DNA of 64,000 nt, taken from the NCBI RefSeq assembly GCF_020439865.1, contig NZ_JAGRPF010000149.1, positions 1 through 64,000 on the forward strand. The letters are read 5' to 3'. The position numbers and the translations under genes are program-made. Numbering within the stretch: position 1 is the stretch's first letter; every line of letters begins with the position of its first letter. The notes under the pieces are model-generated. The model did not search any database, had not been told where the DNA came from, and saw only the letters and a program-made list of their open reading frames with translations. Positions 10,194-16,421 of this stretch are shown one piece after another. The DNA is from Prosthecobacter sp. GTDB lineage: Bacteria; Verrucomicrobiota; Verrucomicrobiia; Verrucomicrobiales; Verrucomicrobiaceae.

Positions 10194-11570
10194 ATGCTGA
10201 TTCGTCTGCCCCTGCTCGCCACCGTATTGTTCCCGCTGCTCCTCTCTGCAGCTCCATCCAGGCCCAATGTTCTCTTCCTGCTGGTCGATGACCTGCGCTT
10301 CAACGCGCTCGGTTACATGGGCGACACGATCGTGAAGACGCCGAACATCGACCGTTTGGCGAAGGAGGGCGTGGTGTTCAAGAACATGTTCGTCACCACA
10401 TCGATCTGCTCCGTGAGCCGCGCCACCGCGCTCACCGGCCAGTGGATGCGCCGACATGGCATCGAGGACTTTGCCAAAGGAATCAGCGATGAAGCATGGA
10501 AGGACACTTATCCCGCGCGATTCCATGACGCAGGCTACTACACCGGCTTCATTGGTAAATATGGTGTGGGCAATCCGCAGGTGACGAAGGCACGCGGAGC
10601 GAGCTTCGACTTCTGGCGCGGTGAACCGGGACAGGCAGGCCGCTTCTTCATCGAGCCGAACGATCCCACGCGCACGCACAAGACGGCGAAGATGGGCAAC
10701 GATGCCCTGACGTTTCTGACGACGACACCGAAGGATAAACCGTTCTCGCTGAGCGTCAGCTTCAACGCCGTCCACGCACGCGATCACGAGAAGCGCGAGT
10801 ATGAACCCGATTCGCGAGACGATGGCATGTATGACGGCATCGAGATCCCGCTGTCCAAGCTGGCGACGGATGAAGCGTTCAAGCGGTTGCCGGAATTCGT
10901 GCAGAAGAGCGAAGGCCGTCGCCGCTGGGAATGGCGCTTCGACGAGCCGCAGAAGGCGCAAAGCATCCTGCATGATTATTACAGCCTCATCTCCGGCGTG
11001 GACCGCGAGATCGGCCGCATCTTGGAGACACTGGATCAGCAGAAGCTCATGGAAAACACCATCATCGTCTTCACCGGCGACAACGGTTACTCGCTGGCCG
11101 ACCGCGGTATGGCGGACAAATGGTATGCGTATGAGGAAGACCTGCGCGTGCCGCTCATCATCCGGGATCCCATGCTGCCGAAGGACCGCGCCGGAAAAAC
11201 CGTGGATGCGATGGCGCTGAATGTCGATCTCGCGCCCACGATGCTCGATCTGGCCGGCATTCCTGTTCCCGCCGCCATGCAGGGGCGCAGTTTGAAGCCG
11301 TTGCTCGAAGGCAAGGTGCCGGAAGACTGGCGCACCGAGTACTTCTACGAGCATCACAGCGTCAAAGACCGCATCCCACCCAGCGAGGCCGTGCGCACCC
11401 AGCGTTGGAAATACATCCGCTGGATGGAGCCGAATCCGCTCGTCGAAGAACTCTACGATCTCGAATCCGACCCGCTGGAAGAGCACAACCTCCTCGCTGA
11501 TCCGAAGCATGTCGCCATCCTGAAGGAACTGCGGGAGAAGTGGGCGAAGTATCGCGAAGCTTTGAAGTGA
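10194..11570 (+). CDS. Secreted arylsulfatase-family protein
   Basis: The 458-residue protein starts with a Sec signal peptide (residues 1-20, ending LLSAAPS). It has the sulfatase metal-binding Asp pair ([13 protein letters not shown], Asp32-Asp33) and an active-site segment [15 protein letters not shown]. Cys72 is the candidate for conversion to formylglycine. The usual C-x-P/A-S-R motif is here C-S-V-S-R, a variant. Further landmarks are [13 protein letters not shown] and the C-terminal [17 protein letters not shown]. Such enzymes release sulfate from sulfated polysaccharides in the periplasm or outside the cell. No formylglycine-generating enzyme is encoded in the window. The start is the ATG directly before the signal peptide. 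Confidence 0.9.
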   Translation: MLIRLPLLATVLFPLLLSAAPSRPNVLFLLVDDLRFNALGYMGDTIVKTPNIDRLAKEGVVFKNMFVTTSICSVSRATALTGQWMRRHGIEDFAKGISDEAWKDTYPARFHDAGYYTGFIGKYGVGNPQVTKARGASFDFWRGEPGQAGRFFIEPNDPTRTHKTAKMGNDALTFLTTTPKDKPFSLSVSFNAVHARDHEKREYEPDSRDDGMYDGIEIPLSKLATDEAFKRLPEFVQKSEGRRRWEWRFDEPQKAQSILHDYYSLISGVDREIGRILETLDQQKLMENTIIVFTGDNGYSLADRGMADKWYAYEEDLRVPLIIRDPMLPKDRAGKTVDAMALNVDLAPTMLDLAGIPVPAAMQGRSLKPLLEGKVPEDWRTEYFYEHHSVKDRIPPSEAVRTQRWKYIRWMEPNPLVEELYDLESDPLEEHNLLADPKHVAILKELREKWAKYREALK

Positions 11571-11591
11571 ATCCCACTTCTGCCGCCGTAC

Positions 11592-12347
11592 CTAGTACCG
11601 CGTTTCGCTGACCGCGCCGGAAACCGTCACGGTGGCTGTGTGGAAGTTCAGTTTCATCAGGGCATCCGGCTTCATGCCTTTAATATGTTGATGGCCAGAT
11701 TGAATGGTAGGGTTGCCTTCGAGAACGACTTCTGCTGATCCCGCACGGAAGTGAATCCGCGAGGCAAGGGCGAAAAAGCTGCCCTGCGACGTAATAACAG
11801 TGACTCGTGCGCGGGAAGCACGTGCCGCCAGCAGCAGCCCCCCTTTTTCGCGAATAACCCGAATATCGTCGCCTTGGAGCAGCACAAAGGGGCTCTCACA
11901 GAGTGTCAACTGACCGCGGCGCCCGTGTGGTGCGCTGTTGACGAAACCAGCGCCGCCATTGTCCTGAGTAGCGACCACCCACGTCATGGGGTCCACGACC
12001 ATGAGCGAAGAGGCCACCTTCTCGACAGCAGCGCTGGCTCCGCGACCAAGGCCGATGCCAGACGGCCTCAGCCCGGTCCCACCACTCGCCGCCAACTCTG
12101 CATCCGTAACGAACTGACGCGCGTGCACGAACCCGTGATCGATAACACGCAATTCAGGCCCCGGTTTTGCCGCCCAGCTTTTCAGCTGCGGATCCAAATC
12201 CACCACCTCACCACTGCGAGGAACCGCATCATTCGCCATGCTCAGGACGCTGCCAGAGATGAGGCCGACACACGGTGTCAACCAAGGCAGCGACAACAAA
12301 CATACCGTCAAAACGAATAGAGCACGCTGAAGCTTATGCCGCTGCAT
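11592..12347 (-). CDS. OstA/LptA-like envelope protein, paralogue 1 (L-P-W-L-T-P-C family)
   Basis: The 251-residue protein has an N-terminal hydrophobic segment ending in SLPWLTPC (Cys26). A middle region follows, then a C-terminal segment with ASRIHFRAGSAEVVLEG, NPTIQSGHQHIKG and a closing strand. That C-terminal pattern (strand, A-x-R-I-H-F, L-E-G-x-P, then I-x-G) resembles the LptA/OstA beta-jellyroll repeat. The next two upstream genes encode clear paralogues with the same start and end. Cys26 sits where a lipobox cysteine would be, although Pro at -1 is atypical. It is the last gene of a minus-strand cluster with Lgt-family and radical SAM genes, and converges with the sulfatase gene. 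The function is unknown; an envelope lipid or glycan role is inferred. Confidence 0.75.
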   Translation of the reverse strand: MQRHKLQRALFVLTVCLLSLPWLTPCVGLISGSVLSMANDAVPRSGEVVDLDPQLKSWAAKPGPELRVIDHGFVHARQFVTDAELAASGGTGLRPSGIGLGRGASAAVEKVASSLMVVDPMTWVVATQDNGGAGFVNSAPHGRRGQLTLCESPFVLLQGDDIRVIREKGGLLLAARASRARVTVITSQGSFFALASRIHFRAGSAEVVLEGNPTIQSGHQHIKGMKPDALMKLNFHTATVTVSGAVSETRY

Positions 12348-12405
12348 TTCTCAAGTTTGTCCGGTCAATGTGGCGGAAGCAAGCATTGACTTCATCCCAC
12401 TGCCG

Positions 12406-13200
12406 TCACCGAAACAGTTTATTCACAACGACTGGACCGTTGACGATCACGCGCCTGTTTTTGAAGTCCAGACGCATGATGGCATCATGCTTCGCTCCTT
12501 TGATGTGTTGCTCTCCGGACTGGACGGTGGGATCGCCCTCGAGGATCACCTCCGAGGAGCCGCTGCGGAAATGAATCCGCTCGGCGAGGCCAAAATAGGT
12601 GCCGTCGGGCGTGATGACCGTCACTTTGCTGTGTTTGCTGGCACGGGCGATTCGCGGCCATGGCTCCTTCTCTTTGCCGAGGTATGTCAGGTCTGTCCCT
12701 TGCAGCAGGACAAATGGAAACTCATTGAGTATCAACTGGCGGCGCATGTCGTGAGCCGATCCCGGAAATTCGTCAAGAACCCCCAGATTTCCGCCTCCTT
12801 CTTCAATCATCCCCCGGGTGCTGGCATCTGTGGCGGCGAGCAAAGCGGATACCATTCCGATGAAGTTACCCGTTTTCCCTCGCAGTCCCGTTCCGGGACG
12901 TGGCGCGGTATGAGCGATTTTCTTCGGCAGATCCTCATCACGAACAAAGAGATTGGAGGGGACCGATCGAACCACCTGGATCTCCAGCATGGGTCCCGGG
13001 CGAGCGGCCCATTGTTTCATGTCCGGGTGGGGCAGGTAGTCGAGCGGTTGACTGACAAGCGGCCTGGCAGCAACATTGATCGCGCCGGAAGCCATCGTCC
13101 CCAAACCAAGCGTGCATGGAGTCAGCCACGGCAGAGAAACAACGCCAACCGCCAACACAAACAGGCCTCGCTCAATTGTTTTACGGGTTGTGACAAGCAT
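12406..13200 (-). CDS. OstA/LptA-like envelope protein, paralogue 2
   Basis: The 264-residue protein is the middle of three tandem paralogues. It has the N-terminal hydrophobic stretch ending SLPWLTPC (Cys29), the central NEFPFVLLQGTDL, and the OstA-like end LAERIHFRSGSSEVILEG followed by DPTVQSGEQHIKG. Paralogue 1 has CESPFVLLQGDDI at the matching place. The variable middle (about residues 35-140) differs strongly between copies, so the conserved ends probably carry the shared fold and the middle carries specificity. Spacing is 58 bases to paralogue 1 and 37 bases to paralogue 3, consistent with one transcript. Confidence 0.75.
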   Translation of the reverse strand: MLVTTRKTIERGLFVLAVGVVSLPWLTPCTLGLGTMASGAINVAARPLVSQPLDYLPHPDMKQWAARPGPMLEIQVVRSVPSNLFVRDEDLPKKIAHTAPRPGTGLRGKTGNFIGMVSALLAATDASTRGMIEEGGGNLGVLDEFPGSAHDMRRQLILNEFPFVLLQGTDLTYLGKEKEPWPRIARASKHSKVTVITPDGTYFGLAERIHFRSGSSEVILEGDPTVQSGEQHIKGAKHDAIMRLDFKNRRVIVNGPVVVNKLFR

Positions 13201-13237
13201 GGCGGCAGCCTAAAACGAGAATGTAAAAACGCTTGTA

Positions 13238-13831
13238 TCAAAACTTGGTTTCCACGGCTCGGCCGCTCACAAACACGGCGAGCCTTGTGTAATCCAGTTT
13301 CATCAGCGCCTTCGGACCGGCGGCTCTTACCTGCTGACGACCAAACTGAACGAACGGCGTGCCCTCCAGCACGATCTCCGAAGACGCAGAGCGAAAATGG
13401 ATTCGTTCGGCCGTGGCAAAAAGCGTTCCCTGAGATGTCGCGACAGTGATTTTCGCCATCGATGACCCGGTGGATGCAAGGGCCAGCGACGGCATGTCCT
13501 TTTTTCCTTCTCTGGCAACCCAAACATCGTCACCTTCGAGCACTGCAAGAGGAGAGTCAGACAGATCGACCTGTTTCCAGGAGCTGCCTTTGATCGGTGT
13601 GAGCTGTTGGCTCTCTTCAAATGAGATCAACGCCTGTCTGGAGATCGATTGATTCTGCCGGACAATCAAAGACGATCCGGGTTTGACCGCTTGATACAAA
13701 CGATCTCGGTCGGGTGACACGGACAGATTGGAATCACCCTGACCGCTTGGGGCGCAGGGCGTTAGCCACGGCAACGCCAGCACGCAGGCCGCCAACGTAA
13801 ACAGCGCACGACGGAGAGTTTCCCGTTTCAT
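13238..13831 (-). CDS. OstA/LptA-like envelope protein, paralogue 3 (short form)
   Basis: At 197 residues this is the shortest of the three paralogues. The N-terminus is ALPWLTPC (Cys26); the conserved SDSPLAVLEGDDVWV and the OstA-like end TAERIHFRSASSEIVLEG with TPFVQFGRQQV follow. The variable middle is reduced compared with the other two. The ATG at 13831 lies 3 bases after the stop of the Lgt-family gene, so it is almost certainly in the same operon. The gene may represent the ancestral, minimal form. No catalytic motif is seen. Confidence 0.75.
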   Translation of the reverse strand: MKRETLRRALFTLAACVLALPWLTPCAPSGQGDSNLSVSPDRDRLYQAVKPGSSLIVRQNQSISRQALISFEESQQLTPIKGSSWKQVDLSDSPLAVLEGDDVWVAREGKKDMPSLALASTGSSMAKITVATSQGTLFATAERIHFRSASSEIVLEGTPFVQFGRQQVRAAGPKALMKLDYTRLAVFVSGRAVETKF

Positions 13832-13834
13832 GGG

Positions 13835-14575
13835 TTAATCCTGCCCATCTTCTCCGCGTCGGGCAAGAATGAATTCCGTTCGCCGGACCAGCATGGCATA
13901 TCCCAGAGCGGCCATCGCCAGCGCGATGAACTGATAGCCGCTGAGTCCAAGCCAGACCTTCGGTGTATCGCGCATGAATTCGTGCAGAAAGCGAAACAGG
14001 CCGTAGGCGATGAGGTAGAGAAAGAACAGGCGGTCACGCAGCAGGCCGCGCCATTGCAGCAGCCAGAATGTGATGAGCATAATGACCTGAAATGCACCTT
14101 CGACAGCGGGAGCGGGCCAGCGGGCGATGCCGTTCACATCGCGTGCGGCAAACACACCGGCAGTCGGTTTGCCAAGGCAGCAGCCGTTCAAATAGCACCC
14201 GACGCGCCCAAGCAGAATGCCGACGGGCACGATGATGGCAAAGGCATCGCCGGTGGAATGCTTGTGGCCGGTGAAGTGCTTGGTGAGTTCCACACCCGCA
14301 TACGCGCCGAGCAAGCCGCCGAGCACCGATTTGCCCGTGGCCCATCGCACCCAATGATCAGGCTGCTGCCACTCGAGCCAGCCCTCGGCCAGCAAGTAAG
14401 CGATCTTGGCACCCGCGAACCCGCCGATCAGCGCGCCGAGATAGATGAGCAGCAGGTCGCTTTGGCCCTTCGTGCGACGATACCAATAAAAGGCTCCAAT
14501 CAAGATGCCCGCGACCATCATGAAAGCGTAAGCTGCGCTCCCCGGCAGGAACTGATGCTGGGAAGAAGCGCTCAC
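13835..14575 (-). CDS. Divergent Lgt-family (prolipoprotein diacylglyceryl transferase-like) membrane protein
   Basis: The 246-residue polytopic protein has about seven membrane helices. It follows the Lgt pattern with GKSVLGGLLGAYAGVE and the signature region GRVGCYLNGCCLGKPT at about 121-136. Canonical Lgt has G-R-x-G-N-F-x-N-x-E there; the Asn and Glu are replaced by Cys residues, so this is a side branch of the family. Canonical Lgt transfers diacylglycerol from phosphatidylglycerol to the lipobox cysteine. The ATG overlaps the radical SAM stop codon (ATGA), and three genes with a conserved signal-end cysteine follow directly. I infer a dedicated envelope-modification enzyme rather than the housekeeping Lgt, but it could be either. 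Confidence 0.75.
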   Translation of the reverse strand: MSASSQHQFLPGSAAYAFMMVAGILIGAFYWYRRTKGQSDLLLIYLGALIGGFAGAKIAYLLAEGWLEWQQPDHWVRWATGKSVLGGLLGAYAGVELTKHFTGHKHSTGDAFAIIVPVGILLGRVGCYLNGCCLGKPTAGVFAARDVNGIARWPAPAVEGAFQVIMLITFWLLQWRGLLRDRLFFLYLIAYGLFRFLHEFMRDTPKVWLGLSGYQFIALAMAALGYAMLVRRTEFILARRGEDGQD

Positions 14576-15915
14576 GATGCGGCTTTGGTGTCAGGAAAAC
14601 CGGAATAGTAACGGCAAAACGAGTCCAATGCGCCATCCGGTCGAATGACATGCGTGCAGCAGCGGTCAATGCGATCCTCGTCCCAGGTCCACGCGTCCAT
14701 GAAGGGCTTCACCATGAGGCGGAAGGCCATGCTGCGAGTTTTTTCGAGCGTCTTGAGCAGTTCGCCAAGCGGTTCGTTCTCGCAGCCGCATTTGGCGAGG
14801 TCTTCGAGCGTGTAGTGAATCTTGTCCTGCAGGAAGCCCTGAAGTTTCGTGAAGTCGAGGAAGTCGCTGACATGCCAGACCTGATCGTCGCGGCGAATGA
14901 GATAACCGATGGTCGCGCAATTCGGATCGCCGCAGGGCAATGGCGTGAAGTCCTCAAAGCGAAGCTGGCCTTCCGACTGACCGACTGCGGCAAGCAGGAT
15001 GTCGGCGGTGTTGAGACGCTGCCGGGCGTTGGGCGTCTGATTGCGCCCGCTCACAAACTCCGGCTGAAAGGTCACGCCATGGATGTTCGCGTCATCGAGG
15101 CCGAAACGAATCGTCTGCCAGAGGTGTGGCAGGTTGTCATGCGTCACCGTCATCGCCAACGTGACGGGAATGTTCGCCGCCGCGAGGTTCGCGAGCGCCC
15201 TTTGTTTCACTTCACGCAGATCGGCGCCGCGAAGCGCTGTGTGTCCGGCCTCCTGCAAGCCGTCGAACTGCAAATAGACCTGCAAGCCACCGGCGCGGAA
15301 GATTTCACCGAGTTCCTGGCAAAGCGCGGGCTCTTTGGCGAAGCGCACGCCGTTCGAGTTGATCAGAAGGAAGTCGATCTGTTCGTGCTGCTTTGCCCAA
15401 CGACAGATGTCGACCAGTTGCGGATGCAGCGTCGGCTCGCCGCCGGAGAGCTGCAAAATCTCGATCTTGCCCTTGCGTGCAATGACACCGTCCACGCGCT
15501 GCTGAATTTCGACCACTGGCACGGCATCGAGCTTGGACCCGATGCCGATGGGTGAGTCAGCGTAGCAGGTCGGACACGACAGGTTGCAGGAGTTCACGAT
15601 CTCAATCAGTGCGAGACAGGTGGACAGAGTCTCAACGGGATTCGCACCACGCCCTTCCGCGTTACGGCCCAGCGTTCCCGCACTCCGTCCTGTGGCGTCA
15701 CAACAGGTGCCACCGGAACAGCAGCGGTTCTCTTCCCTGCCCTGCGCCAGCCAGTAAAACCGTGCGTCACTGGCGATGCAGGCGCTGAACTCGCCATGGG
15801 CAATACAACGTCGTTTCATGAACACCTTGCCGTCCTGCTGCTCCACCGTGGCGGGACACGGCTTGTGGCATTGAGGACAGCGCGAGGTGGTGTGTTTGAG
15901 GAGGGAGCCGCTCAT
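14572..15915 (-). CDS. Radical SAM protein of the MJ0619/tetraether-synthase-like group
   Basis: The 447-residue protein has a radical SAM cluster motif C110-x3-C114-x2-C117 (NSCNLSCPTCYADS) followed by LQLSGGEPTLHP. It is preceded by an N-terminal metal-binding module (CPQCHKPCPA, then RRCIAHGEF). Cysteine clusters recur at 65-72 and near the end (GCENEP, RCCTHV), suggesting auxiliary iron-sulfur or zinc sites. This order matches, from memory, the MJ0619-like group that includes archaeal tetraether synthase and bacterial membrane-spanning-lipid synthases, which join lipid tails by radical chemistry. The start is the ATG at 15915; it shares a base with the upstream stop (TAATG), implying translational coupling. 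Lipid crosslinking here is an inference. Confidence 0.75.
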   Translation of the reverse strand: MSGSLLKHTTSRCPQCHKPCPATVEQQDGKVFMKRRCIAHGEFSACIASDARFYWLAQGREENRCCSGGTCCDATGRSAGTLGRNAEGRGANPVETLSTCLALIEIVNSCNLSCPTCYADSPIGIGSKLDAVPVVEIQQRVDGVIARKGKIEILQLSGGEPTLHPQLVDICRWAKQHEQIDFLLINSNGVRFAKEPALCQELGEIFRAGGLQVYLQFDGLQEAGHTALRGADLREVKQRALANLAAANIPVTLAMTVTHDNLPHLWQTIRFGLDDANIHGVTFQPEFVSGRNQTPNARQRLNTADILLAAVGQSEGQLRFEDFTPLPCGDPNCATIGYLIRRDDQVWHVSDFLDFTKLQGFLQDKIHYTLEDLAKCGCENEPLGELLKTLEKTRSMAFRLMVKPFMDAWTWDEDRIDRCCTHVIRPDGALDSFCRYYSGFPDTKAAS

Positions 15916-16247
15916 TATCCTTGGGCGACGAGGGCCAGACAACCGGCAAACAATGAAACCAGCATGAGCGCCCAGCCTCCAATGATCAGACCGACCAGCA
16001 ACCCACCGGCTCTGCCCTTGCCCAGCTTGATGCTGGACACGAGATGAAGAACAAATGAACTGCCGCCTGTCAGAACCAGATAGGCCTCGCCCACGCTGGC
16101 ATCATTGGGGAGCAACGGCACCGCTGCCAGAATAACAGCCGGGATGATCGCCGTGCTGGCGATCCAGATGCCCCACCAACGTTTGACGTTTGCCGTGGGT
16201 GGTGTCGTGACCTGCTGAGGAATGGGCGGCGGGATGCTTTCTTCCAT
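15915..16247 (-). CDS. Small polytopic membrane protein, unknown function
   Basis: The 110-residue protein has a proline-rich cytoplasmic start (ESIPPPIPQQ) and three hydrophobic segments (about 28-46, 55-70 and 80-106). I recognise no domain. It is the first gene of the run that continues with the radical SAM and Lgt-family genes and shares one base of its stop codon with the next start. It may anchor or partner the radical SAM enzyme at the membrane; this rests only on context. The 174 bases upstream (16248-16421) hold no gene that I can see and probably contain the operon promoter. Confidence 0.7.
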   Translation of the reverse strand: MEESIPPPIPQQVTTPPTANVKRWWGIWIASTAIIPAVILAAVPLLPNDASVGEAYLVLTGGSSFVLHLVSSIKLGKGRAGGLLVGLIIGGWALMLVSLFAGCLALVAQG

Positions 16248-16421
16248 TTTCGTGATTCAATCGTGAATCAGAATCGAATGCAAGACAGTTCAAAAGCAAC
16301 ACCAGTCCTCATGAGTTGCCAAAGCTTTCGTGCGTGAACCGTCACGAACGCCGCACAGCCGAAAAGGAATGTGGTGAGGATCATGATCAAGCCGTCGAGG
16401 AACCAACGCTTCCGTCTCACT

